A program made the translations under genes and the position numbers. From positions 1 to 5,729 of the forward strand of contig CANFQR010000110.1 in the NCBI GenBank assembly GCA_947449125.1: a stretch of 5,729 nucleotides of DNA. Reading direction: 5' to 3'. Shown piece after piece: positions 1-5,729 of this stretch (within the stretch, counting starts at the first letter, position 1; the number at the start of each line of letters is the position of its first letter). Origin of the DNA: Bacteroidota bacterium. GTDB taxonomy: Bacteria; Bacteroidota; Bacteroidia; B-17B0; Aurantibacillaceae. The notes under the pieces are model-generated. The model ran no database searches. It worked only from the letters and a program-made list of their open reading frames with translations, and was not told the DNA's origin.

Positions 1-675
1 GTCAACATTCATTTTTATTTTAGAACGGTAAGTTAATCCTAAGCTTAATTTTGAAACAGGTTTAAAATATATTCCTACATTATACCCCATACCATTTGCT
101 TTACCGTCAAGTTCAGCGCTACCAAAATTTCCATTAGCATCTATTATCGGCAAATCTTTTTGTAGGTTAAATTTTCCGGACGAGTATATAAATCCTGCAC
201 CAATACCTAACTTATCATTTATTTTATAACTAATTGTTGGTTGATAAAAAATTGCTTGTAATTGTAATTGGGTTAAAGCAAATCTGCCAGTCCAATTATC
301 TTCCCATTTAACTGTGCTACCAAACGGTGTATAAACTGCCAACCCGAATTTTATAGCGCTTGAATCTTTTAATCCATACATGGCATAAGCAGCAAATGGT
401 GTGCTTATTGGAGAATTAGTTCGACTAACCAAATTTGTTCCGCTGTTTAAAAATATTGAATTAGGAATGGTTGGTGTTACACCTAAATTAACACTGTTAT
501 AACTCAAAAAAGAAACACCTCCAGGGTTGAAAAACAAAGCAGAGGCATCTTGTACAAGCGCTGTTCCGGCGCTTGCCATACCTTGTTGTTTTTGGCCCTG
601 TAAATTTACCTGAAAGCCTTGAGATTGTATACCTAAAGAAAAACCTAGTAATGCGCTAACAAAAAAATATCTCAT
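1..675 (-). CDS. FadL/OmpP1/TodX-family outer-membrane transport protein, N-terminal part (3' end outside window)
   Basis: Reading the minus strand from the ATG at 673-675 gives 225 codons without a stop to the window edge, so the C-terminal part is missing. Residues 1-19 form a signal peptide (MRYFFVSALLGFSLGIQSQ), and the mature protein would begin GFQVN, as in FadL-type proteins. Next come a small-residue stretch with GMASAG (about 32-37) and the FFNPGG motif (48-53), which corresponds to the conserved NPA-type motif of the N-terminal plug region. YTPFGSTVKWEDNWTGR (115-131) is a family signature. The rest alternates like beta-strands. FadL-family barrels move long-chain fatty acids or other hydrophobic compounds across the outer membrane; the substrate here cannot be told. 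The gene is divergent from the SPOR gene and does not share a transcript with it. The family call is strong; a narrower name is not justified. Confidence 0.88.
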   Translation of the reverse strand, partial: MRYFFVSALLGFSLGIQSQGFQVNLQGQKQQGMASAGTALVQDASALFFNPGGVSFLSYNSVNLGVTPTIPNSIFLNSGTNLVSRTNSPISTPFAAYAMYGLKDSSAIKFGLAVYTPFGSTVKWEDNWTGRFALTQLQLQAIFYQPTISYKINDKLGIGAGFIYSSGKFNLQKDLPIIDANGNFGSAELDGKANGMGYNVGIYFKPVSKLSLGLTYRSKIKMNVD

Positions 676-695
676 GTTTTACATCTGCTTATGGC

Positions 696-728
696 TAAAT
701 GTACAAAAAAACCTAAAGCTTAAAACAA
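696..728 (-). promoter_or_regulatory. Candidate Bacteroidota-type promoter for the FadL-family gene
   Basis: On the minus strand TACATTTA (696-703) matches the Bacteroidota -7 consensus TAnnTTTG at all but the last base. A TTG (726-728) lies 22 bp upstream, about where the -33 TTTG element is expected. This would place the transcript start about 15-20 nt before the ATG at 675. It is a consensus match only, in AT-rich DNA where chance matches are common. Confidence 0.38.
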
Positions 729-741
729 TATGTATTTTTTT

Positions 742-749
742 TACCTTTA
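742..749 (+). promoter_or_regulatory. Candidate -7 promoter element just before the SPOR gene
   Basis: TACCTTTA at 742-749 fits TAnnTTTG except at the last base and sits 4 bp before the ATG at 754. If used, the transcript would begin at or next to the start codon, giving a leaderless or nearly leaderless mRNA. It would also exclude the ATG at 730 as the start. No convincing TTTG element is visible about 20 bp upstream, so the call is weak. Confidence 0.28.
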
Positions 750-753
750 CAGT

Positions 754-1146
754 ATGAACCATCTTTTAAAATTCTTCATTATTTTTTGGGTTTTCTTGTT
801 CAATTTTAATTATTTGTTTGGGCAAGATAGTCAAACACAAACACAGTTAAAAGTAAAACAACTTGTTGAAAAAAAAGCAGAGTACAACCGCTTAACAAAT
901 GGAGAAATAGATGGTTATCGCATCAAAATTCATTTTGGTGGCGATAGAGAAAATGCAAAAACTGTAAAAACAAAATTCACCGCTGCATTTACTGAATATA
1001 ACATTTATGAAGAATACCAACAGCCAAACTTTGTTGTTTTAGTGGGAGATTTTAAAACAAAACTAGAAGCCTACGAAGCGCTTAAAAAAATTCAAATAGA
1101 ATTTCCTAACGCTTTTATTGTAAAAGGGAAAATTAAAGTAAATTAA
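754..1146 (+). CDS. Small secreted SPOR-domain protein
   Basis: The protein has 130 residues from the ATG at 754. An in-frame ATG at 730 would add eight residues (MYFFYLYS), but 754 puts a short charged start directly before the hydrophobic core of a signal peptide (about residues 4-22, ending LFGQ), so I prefer it. Residues about 25-50 are polar and probably helical (VEKKAEYNRLTNG). Residues about 54-127 form a SPOR domain: the first strand is GYRIKIHFGG, then a helix with KTVKTKF, then QQPNFVVLVGDFKTKLEAYEAL and the closing strand NAFIVKGKI. SPOR domains generally bind peptidoglycan glycan strands stripped of stem peptides, so a periplasmic cell-wall role is likely. There is no second domain or membrane anchor other than the signal peptide. 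The gene runs convergently into gcvP, with 17 bp between the stop codons. No functional link to its neighbours is evident. Confidence 0.87.
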   Translation: MNHLLKFFIIFWVFLFNFNYLFGQDSQTQTQLKVKQLVEKKAEYNRLTNGEIDGYRIKIHFGGDRENAKTVKTKFTAAFTEYNIYEEYQQPNFVVLVGDFKTKLEAYEALKKIQIEFPNAFIVKGKIKVN

Positions 1147-1154
1147 TTTTCCCT
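1125..1154 (-). terminator. Hairpin terminator between convergent SPOR gene and gcvP
   Basis: AGGGAAAATTAA (1125-1136) and TTAATTTTCCCT (1143-1154) are perfect inverted repeats: a 12-bp stem with a 6-nt loop. On the minus strand the stem starts 9 nt after the gcvP stop codon and is followed by a short T tract (CCCTTTTA), as in an intrinsic terminator. On the plus strand the stem contains the last codons and the stop of the SPOR gene, and no T run follows, so it is a poorer terminator in that direction. It may still protect both 3' ends. Confidence 0.62.
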
Positions 1155-1163
1155 GTATAGTAA

Positions 1164-4025
1164 TTATCCCTCAGTAGCTTCTAAAGCATAACTTTCAATA
1201 GGTGCGCAAGAACACACTAAATTTCTATCGCCATACGCATTATCAACCCTAGCAACGCTTGGCCAAAATTTATTATCACGAACCCAGTTTAATGGGTAAG
1301 CTGCTTTTTGACGGGAATATGGTTTTTCCCAATTATCTGCCACTACTAACTTACAAGTATGCGGCGCATTTTTAATTACATTATCTGTCTTATCGAATTT
1401 ACCTTCCTCAATTTCTTTTATTTCTTTCCTTATGGCTATCATAGCTTCGCAAAAACGATCTAATTCTGCTTTCGATTCAGATTCTGTAGGTTCAACCATT
1501 AAGGTATTAACTACAGGAAAAGCTACCGTAGGCGCATGGAAGCCATAATCCATTAAACGCTTAGCCATATCCGCAACTTCAACTCCTGAAGTCATTTTAA
1601 ATTCATTGCAATCTAAAATCATTTCGTGTGCGCAACGTCCGTTTTTTCCGGTATATAAAATTTTATAACTATCAGATAAAACTTCCTTCATGTAATTGGC
1701 ATTTAAAATTGCAATTTCTGTAGCTTGCTTTAATCCTTCACCGCCAAGCATCTTAATGTAACCATAAGAAATTAATAGTATTAATGCGCTGCCGTATGGC
1801 GATGCAGACACTGCTGTAATCCCTTTTTCGCCGCTTGTATTTATAATTGCATGCGACGGCAAAAACGGAACCAGCTTTTCTACAACACCTATGGGTCCCA
1901 TTCCGGGGCCTCCTCCACCATGAGGTATAGCAAATGTTTTATGCAAATTTAAATGGCACACATCAGCTCCAATATTACCCGGAGAAGTTAAGCCTACCTG
2001 AGCGTTCATATTAGCGCCATCCATGTAAACCAAACCTCCGTTGTCGTGAATTAATTTTGTAATTTCTTTTATTGACTCTTCGTATACACCATGTGTTGAA
2101 GGATAAGTTACCATTAAACATGATAAATTATCTTTGTACTGTTCTGTTTTCGCTTTTAAATCAGCTAAATCAATATTTCCTTTATCATCGCACTTTGTTA
2201 CAATAATCTTCATTCCCGCCATGGCTGCAGATGCAGGATTAGTGCCGTGAGCCGACGATGGAATTAACGCCACATTACGATGTGTATCTCCGTTTGCTAT
2301 ATGATACGCTCTAATAACCATTAGTCCAGCATACTCGCCTTGAGCACCTGAATTAGGCTGAAAGCTCATTCTCGCAAACCCTGTAATTTCTGATAAATCT
2401 TTATTTAATTGTTCTATTAATTCTGCGTAACCCTGAGCTTGATTTATAGGCACAAAAGGATGAATATTGGCAAATTCAGGCCATGTAAGTGGTAACAGTT
2501 CCGAAGCCGCATTTAATTTCATGGTGCAAGAACCCAAAGAGATCATAGAATGCACTAACGACAGGTCTTTATTTTCTAATCGTTTTATGTAACGCATCAT
2601 TTCGCTCTCGCTATGATAAGAATTAAATACAGCATGACTTAAATAAGCAGATTTACGATTTAAAGCCGATGCTGATATTAAATTTGACGCCGTGTAACTT
2701 ACCTCAATTTTTGTGTTTGAAAACACAGAAACAATATCGTTTAAATCATTTTGTTCTACCGTTTGATCTATAGAAATACCAACGTGTTTATCGTCTATAA
2801 AACGGAAATTAATTTCTTTTGATTCGGCTGCTGCAATTATTTTTTTGGCGTCACAGGCTACAACAATAGTATCAAAAAATAAATTTGTTTTTATGCTAAA
2901 TCCTAATTGTTTTAAAGCCTCAGCTACTGAATTGGTTGTATTATGAACACTTTGTGCAATTGCTTTAATCCCCTCTTGCCCATGATAAACAGCATACATG
3001 CTTGCCATTATGGCTAATAGTGCCTGAGCTGTACATATATTTGAAGTTGCTTTATCTCGTTTAATATGCTGTTCGCGCGTTTGCAAGGCCATTCTTAAAG
3101 CGCGGTTTCCTTCAGTATCAATGGATACACCTATTATTCTTCCAGGAATTAAACGTTTGTAATCTTCTTTGCAAGCAAAAAATGCGGCATGTGGACCACC
3201 ATAACCCAATGGTACTCCAAAACGTTGAGAATTTCCAACAACACAATCAGCTCCCCACTCGCCCGGAGGAGTTATTAATGCTAAAGCTAAGAGGTCAGTT
3301 GCAACTACAACTTGAATTTCGTTTGAGTGAGCTTTAGCAACAAAGTTTGAGTAATCATTTATTTCGCCGTTAATATCAGGATATTGTATCAAGGCCCCAA
3401 AAAACGACTTATCTAATTCTGTAGTATTGGCATCGCCTATTACTAACTCAATACCATAAGGCACGGCACGTGTTCTAACTACATCAATAGTTTGCGTAAA
3501 AACCGTTTGGCTTATAAAAAATTTATTTCCTCCGTTTTTAACTTTTTCCTTGCTACGATTACTGTAAAACATAAACAAGGCTTCAGCAGCGGCTGTTGAC
3601 TCATCCAACAACGATGCATTGGCAATTGGCATAGCAGTTAAGTCCATTACCATGGTTTGAAAATTTAAAATTGCCTCTAACCTACCTTGTGCAATTTCGG
3701 CTTGATATGGGGTATAGGCTGTGTACCAACCCGGATTTTCTAAAATATTACGTTGAATAACTGCGGGTAAAATAGAATTATAATATCCCATTCCAATATA
3801 GGAACGAAACATTTTGTTTTTTTTGCCTAAAGACTTAAGGTGTTTACTATATTGATACTCGCTCATTGCCGGCGCTACTTTTAATGGCTCCTTTAAACGA
3901 ATAGTTGGGGGAACTGTTTGATTAATTAACTCATCTATTGAAGAAACGCCAATTTTTGAAAGCATCTGACTGATTTCTATTGCGCGAGGACCATTGTGGC
4001 GATTTACAAATTTATCGGTAGTCAT
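1164..4025 (-). CDS. gcvP: Glycine dehydrogenase (aminomethyl-transferring), glycine cleavage system P-protein
   Basis: P-protein is the PLP enzyme that decarboxylates glycine and passes the aminomethyl group to the lipoyl arm of H-protein (GcvH). With GcvT and Lpd this feeds one-carbon units to tetrahydrofolate in the cytoplasm. The 953 residues match the usual length of the single-chain form (about 950-960). The N-terminus has the family start FVNRHNGP (6-13). The N-terminal half carries YIGMGYYNS (76-84), PGWYTAYTPYQAEIAQGR (98-115) and LLDESTAAAEA (139-149). The C-terminal catalytic half has SLGSCTMKLN (496-505), SGAQGEYAGL (559-568), SSAHGTNPAS (590-599) and YMDGANMNAQVG (667-678). Lys696 in HLNLHKTF should hold PLP, with Asp669 as its likely ring partner, followed by a glycine-rich loop (703-710). 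The conserved end DNAYGDRNLVCSC (928-940) is present, so the gene appears intact. It stands alone, without gcvT, gcvH or a visible glycine riboswitch. A weak -7-like TATTTTG (4057-4063, minus) lies upstream. Confidence 0.98.
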   Translation of the reverse strand: MTTDKFVNRHNGPRAIEISQMLSKIGVSSIDELINQTVPPTIRLKEPLKVAPAMSEYQYSKHLKSLGKKNKMFRSYIGMGYYNSILPAVIQRNILENPGWYTAYTPYQAEIAQGRLEAILNFQTMVMDLTAMPIANASLLDESTAAAEALFMFYSNRSKEKVKNGGNKFFISQTVFTQTIDVVRTRAVPYGIELVIGDANTTELDKSFFGALIQYPDINGEINDYSNFVAKAHSNEIQVVVATDLLALALITPPGEWGADCVVGNSQRFGVPLGYGGPHAAFFACKEDYKRLIPGRIIGVSIDTEGNRALRMALQTREQHIKRDKATSNICTAQALLAIMASMYAVYHGQEGIKAIAQSVHNTTNSVAEALKQLGFSIKTNLFFDTIVVACDAKKIIAAAESKEINFRFIDDKHVGISIDQTVEQNDLNDIVSVFSNTKIEVSYTASNLISASALNRKSAYLSHAVFNSYHSESEMMRYIKRLENKDLSLVHSMISLGSCTMKLNAASELLPLTWPEFANIHPFVPINQAQGYAELIEQLNKDLSEITGFARMSFQPNSGAQGEYAGLMVIRAYHIANGDTHRNVALIPSSAHGTNPASAAMAGMKIIVTKCDDKGNIDLADLKAKTEQYKDNLSCLMVTYPSTHGVYEESIKEITKLIHDNGGLVYMDGANMNAQVGLTSPGNIGADVCHLNLHKTFAIPHGGGGPGMGPIGVVEKLVPFLPSHAIINTSGEKGITAVSASPYGSALILLISYGYIKMLGGEGLKQATEIAILNANYMKEVLSDSYKILYTGKNGRCAHEMILDCNEFKMTSGVEVADMAKRLMDYGFHAPTVAFPVVNTLMVEPTESESKAELDRFCEAMIAIRKEIKEIEEGKFDKTDNVIKNAPHTCKLVVADNWEKPYSRQKAAYPLNWVRDNKFWPSVARVDNAYGDRNLVCSCAPIESYALEATEG

Positions 4026-4098
4026 TTTATAAAGGTTTTAAAGTTCTAAAGTTAAGCAAAATAGATACTAACTTGAAACGGATTTTTCAACCAATTGT

Positions 4099-4114
4099 TT
4101 AAAAAATTTTTTAA
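4099..4114. repeat. 16-bp AT-only palindrome between the secreted orphan and gcvP
   Basis: TTAAAAAATTTTTTAA is a perfect palindrome 25 bp beyond the stop of the secreted protein and about 75 bp before the gcvP start. With no G or C it would make a weak hairpin. It could be a weak terminator for the upstream gene, a curved A-tract or UP-like element for gcvP, or chance in AT-rich DNA. Confidence 0.3.
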
Positions 4115-4138
4115 GTAAGAAGAAAAATAAGTTTGAAT

Positions 4139-4678
4139 TTACTTGGCTAAATAAGGTTCAATCTCAGCAATTTTAAAAGAGATAATATCTCCATCAAGAC
4201 TCATACATGCAGATGAAAGATCAAATGAATATGAAAATTCTATCACTTCGTTATCAAATGAAATATTAAGTTTTTCAAACGAATAAGGCATTATGTATTC
4301 TAAGTCTGGCAAACAATCTGCATTTTCAGGGCTTTTGGAAATGTCGTTATAAAAAGCTTCTATTTTGGTATTGATAATACTTAATAATTGCCCTTTTTTA
4401 TCGTTGAATAGCTGCGCATTTGAAATTGGTAGGGATTTACCATTAACCATTTTAAATAATTTATAGGAATAGCTGTACCTTCCTTTATAATCTGCCTCGC
4501 CGGTTTTAATGCTTTTGTAATTTTTAAAGGTGCAGGTTTTTATAATAACTGGGTCCTCATTCCCTAAAACTTTCTGTTCTTTTTCAATACAATTAATTTT
4601 ATTTTGAGAAAAAATTGCATTCGTAAAAACTAAAATAAACCAACCCAGAAAAGTTATTTTACACATTTTCATATTCAT
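4139..4678 (-). CDS. Secreted protein of unknown function with four cysteines after the signal peptide
   Basis: I do not recognise this 179-residue protein. Residues 1-24 are a signal peptide (MNMKMCKITF, then a hydrophobic core ending NAIFSQ), so export to the periplasm or beyond is likely. The Cys at 6 lies before the hydrophobic core and is not a lipobox. Four cysteines follow the signal peptide (30, 49, 122, 158) and could form two disulfides. The C-terminal third alternates like beta-strands: KLNISFDNEVIEFSYSFDL (136-154), then DGDIISFKIAEIEPYL (162-177). The last segment loosely recalls the C-terminus of DUF3298/RsiV-like domains, which is only an impression. Three ATGs lie at 4678, 4672 and 4666; the first is used here, and all keep the signal peptide. 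It precedes gcvP by 113 bp on the same strand with no strong terminator between, so readthrough is possible. A poor promoter-like TATAGTTTG (4712-4720, minus) lies upstream. Confidence 0.72.
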   Translation of the reverse strand: MNMKMCKITFLGWFILVFTNAIFSQNKINCIEKEQKVLGNEDPVIIKTCTFKNYKSIKTGEADYKGRYSYSYKLFKMVNGKSLPISNAQLFNDKKGQLLSIINTKIEAFYNDISKSPENADCLPDLEYIMPYSFEKLNISFDNEVIEFSYSFDLSSACMSLDGDIISFKIAEIEPYLAK

Positions 4679-4915
4679 ATTTTGTTAGGTGTTAAAATAT
4701 TAGGAATAAAACAAACTATAGTAAACAATTTTTATACAGATTAAATTTAATTAATAAATAGAAAACAAAGATTAAGCCATTTAGGTTATAAATTAAAATT
4801 TTAACAATTAATCAATGGAGGCTAACATTAATAAATTTAAATATCAAACTACTAGGTTTGAGTAATTTCTATATTTTAAAAAACTAATTTGCATAGTAAG
4901 GGATTTAGCTAAAAG

Positions 4916-4939
4916 CAGTTCTCGACTTCGCTCGAACTG
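4916..4939. repeat. Short interspersed palindromic repeat (TTCTCGACTTCGCTCGAA type)
   Basis: The 24-bp stretch starts CAGTTC and ends GAACTG, a 6-bp inverted repeat. Inner CGA and TCG can also pair, around a CTTCGC loop. From memory, sequences of this kind (GTTCGAGCGAAGTCGAGAAC on the other strand) recur between genes in many Flavobacteriia and related genomes. It is the leftmost of the repeat units in this gap. Inside the window it occurs once, so the repeat status rests on recognition. Confidence 0.5.
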
Positions 4940-4982
4940 ACACTTATGTTTATTTCTGAAATGTTAATTGCCCTTGTTTTCA

Positions 4983-5063
4983 GTGGCTGAGCCTTTCGAG
5001 ACTATAAGATAAAGTACTTTTAATTATTTTATCATTTACGGTGGTTTCGAGAAACCTCAACCT
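4983..5063. repeat. Inverted pair of interspersed repeat units (GGCTGAGCC...TCGA type)
   Basis: The left unit at 4983-5002 (GTGGCTGAGCCTTTCGAGAC) and the right unit at 5041-5063 (GTGGTTTCGAGAAACCTCAA and on) are imperfect inverted copies, agreeing at roughly 14 of 20 aligned positions with one gap. The right unit also has its own 6-bp stem, GGTTTC/GAAACC (5043-5056). Between them GATAAA (5008-5013) and TTTATC (5028-5033) give an inner stem. The whole segment could fold into one long imperfect hairpin. It resembles the GGTTTCGACAGGCTCAACC-type intergenic repeats that I recall from Bacteroidota. Confidence 0.5.
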
Positions 5064-5074
5064 CCTTTAAAGCA

Positions 5075-5190
5075 GTCATTCAGGGCTTATCGTTTGTCAT
5101 TTCAAACTTGATTTGGAATCTCAGTTCTATACTTAACCAAATTTTAATTTACATTTTAGTACTGTGATGCTGAATCGAGTTCATCATGAC
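5075..5190. repeat. REP/BIME-like palindromic element, copy 1 (116 bp)
   Basis: This copy starts GTCATTCAGGG and ends TTCATCATGAC. It matches copy 2 (5208-5323) over all 116 positions except three: A/C at 5082, T/C at 5102 and T/A at 5165, with no gaps. All three changes weaken pairing or the resemblance to the usual GTCATTCCGGG and GAGATGCTG sequences, so this looks like the more decayed copy. The left arm from 5096 holds TCAAACTTGATTTGG; the right arm holds ATGCTGAATCGAGTTCATCAT, with each arm able to form its own small hairpin. Confidence 0.8.
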
Positions 5191-5207
5191 GTGGCATAGT
5201 GTGTATT

Positions 5208-5323
5208 GTCATTCCGGGCTTATCGTTTGTCATTCCAAACTTGATTTGGAATCTCAGTTCTATACTTAACCAAATTTTAATTTACATTTTAGTACTGAGA
5301 TGCTGAATCGAGTTCATCATGAC
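5208..5323. repeat. REP/BIME-like palindromic element, copy 2 (116 bp)
   Basis: This is the better-preserved copy, 17 bp after copy 1 (period 133). The arms at 5229-5262 and 5290-5323 are imperfect inverted repeats bounded by GTCAT and ATGAC. The inner part is strongest: ATCTCAGTTCTA (5251-5262) against TAGTACTGAGAT (5290-5301), 11 of 12 pairs. Each arm also has a small palindrome: CCAAA/TTTGG around CTTGA on the left (5235-5249), and ATG.TGAA/TTCA.CAT around TCGAG on the right (5300-5320). The arms resemble a GTCATnCnGAACTTGnTTC...ATCTCA repeat that I recall from Bacteroidota intergenic regions. No coding capacity is seen, so it would be non-autonomous. Confidence 0.8.
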
Positions 5324-5457
5324 ACTATGGTTCCAACTCTAAAGGATACAGAATTAAATATTTTTTAATATTAACAAATTATTAAATATACTCATTAACA
5401 GTCTTTACATCTATTTCAAACTGGCACAAAGGTTAGTTTACCAAAGTGATTAGAATA

Positions 5458-5729
5458 TTACAACACTTTAAGCAGCAATGTTCCTGATGTTTGATAGTAC
5501 TTTATGGATTTTAAATTAATGGCCTGTGCTTTATAAAAATTAAAATTATATGGCGGAAAAAGTATCAAGTAATCTAAAGCTTTTAATTTTAAATTAATTG
5601 AATCGCTTTTTTGCAAACGATTCGCGTTAATACTGTAACCATTAAATGAAAATTTAAAGTGGTTTGTTTGTTGGTAATAATTTCTAAAAACACCGTATAA
5701 TTCAGGAGATATACCAACGTGTTTAGCAC
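5458..5729 (-). CDS. C-terminal fragment of an unrecognised protein (5' end outside window)
   Basis: Reading the minus strand in the frame whose first whole codon ends at 5727 gives 89 residues and a TAA stop at 5458-5460. The other two minus-strand frames hit stops earlier. The fragment starts AKHVGISPELYGVFRNYY and ends SGTLLLKVL. It is rich in Asn, Lys, Tyr and Phe and has an alternating beta-like pattern. One hydrophobic patch, YLILFPPYNF (53-62), is too short for a membrane helix. I do not recognise the family. That this is a real gene end rests on the open frame reaching the window edge and on codon use like the neighbours (for example TTA, AAA, AAT). A long repeat-filled gap follows before the next gene on this strand. 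Confidence 0.6.
   Translation of the reverse strand, partial: AKHVGISPELYGVFRNYYQQTNHFKFSFNGYSINANRLQKSDSINLKLKALDYLILFPPYNFNFYKAQAINLKSIKYYQTSGTLLLKVL

Larger units (their letters stand above)
4679..5457. other. 779-bp gene-free region; AT-rich flanks around a repeat cluster
   Basis: No open reading frame here passes about 16 codons with a credible start, on the ATG starts I checked on both strands. Positions 4679-4915 are very AT-rich and hold, at best, the promoter of the secreted protein. Positions 4916-5323 contain the palindromic repeats listed separately. Positions 5324-5457 are again AT-rich and lie just after the stop of the right-edge gene; I see no convincing terminator there. No tRNA-like cloverleaf or transposase remnant was noticed. 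Confidence 0.7.

Noticed and set aside
730..753. ATG at 730 as start of the SPOR gene
   Set aside because: It adds a short aromatic stretch before a normal signal peptide and overlaps the likely -7 element; the ATG at 754 gives a more typical secreted protein.
4026..4138. Glycine riboswitch upstream of gcvP
   Set aside because: The 113-bp leader is AT-rich and shows no conserved GG-rich helices of a glycine aptamer; it is also short for a tandem aptamer.
4815..4865. Short open frame starting ATGGAGGCTAAC
   Set aside because: It stops after 16 codons, lacks any supporting signal, and the region is simple AT-rich DNA.
4916..5323. CRISPR array
   Set aside because: Only two long copies with one 17-bp spacer plus unrelated palindromes; no short regular repeats with unique spacers and no cas genes.
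5075..5323. Insertion-sequence remnant with transposase
   Set aside because: No open frame of useful length lies in or beside the elements, and no target-site duplication was seen at the copy boundaries.
5426..5450. CAC..GGT/ACC..GTG near-palindrome as a terminator for the right-edge gene
   Set aside because: The central AAA faces AAA and does not pair, leaving two 3-bp stems split by an internal loop and no following T run on the minus strand.
5601..5729. Second minus-strand frame from the window edge (VLNTLVYLLNYT...)
   Set aside because: It ends at a stop about 47 codons in and gives a less natural composition; the frame ending at 5458 runs further and is preferred.

Overview
The window looks like chromosomal DNA from a member of the Bacteroidota, possibly Flavobacteriales or a related order. 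The DNA is AT-rich, gene starts lack a Shine-Dalgarno sequence, and two candidate promoters resemble the Bacteroidota -7 element (TAnnTTTG). Signal peptides end in a Gln-rich junction such as FGQ or FSQ. The P-protein and SPOR protein sequences are of the kind found in this phylum. The lineage call rests on recognition, not on a search.

Layout, left to right: (1) positions 1-675, minus strand, the N-terminal 225 residues of a FadL/OmpP1/TodX-type outer-membrane channel, cut by the window edge. (2) A 78-bp divergent promoter region. (3) Positions 754-1146, plus strand, a small secreted SPOR-domain protein. (4) A perfect 12-bp stem hairpin at 1125-1154, lying between the convergent ends of the SPOR gene and gcvP. 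(5) Positions 1164-4025, minus strand, full-length gcvP, the decarboxylating subunit of the glycine cleavage system. (6) Positions 4139-4678, minus strand, a secreted protein of unknown function with four cysteines after the signal peptide. (7) A 779-bp gene-free stretch (4679-5457) with a cluster of short palindromic repeats between 4916 and 5323, including two nearly identical 116-bp copies of one element. (8) Positions 5458-5729, minus strand, the C-terminal 89 residues of an unrecognised protein that enters from the right edge.

The genes do not form an obvious functional operon. gcvP stands without gcvT or gcvH. The flanking genes encode envelope or exported proteins: an outer-membrane barrel, a SPOR protein and a secreted orphan. 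The three genes on the right (5458-5729, 4139-4678, gcvP) all run on the minus strand, but a long repeat-filled gap separates the first from the second. Most of the window is ordinary housekeeping sequence. The repeat cluster is the part that deserves a second look. I found no defence system, CRISPR array, tRNA, rRNA or insertion-sequence transposase.
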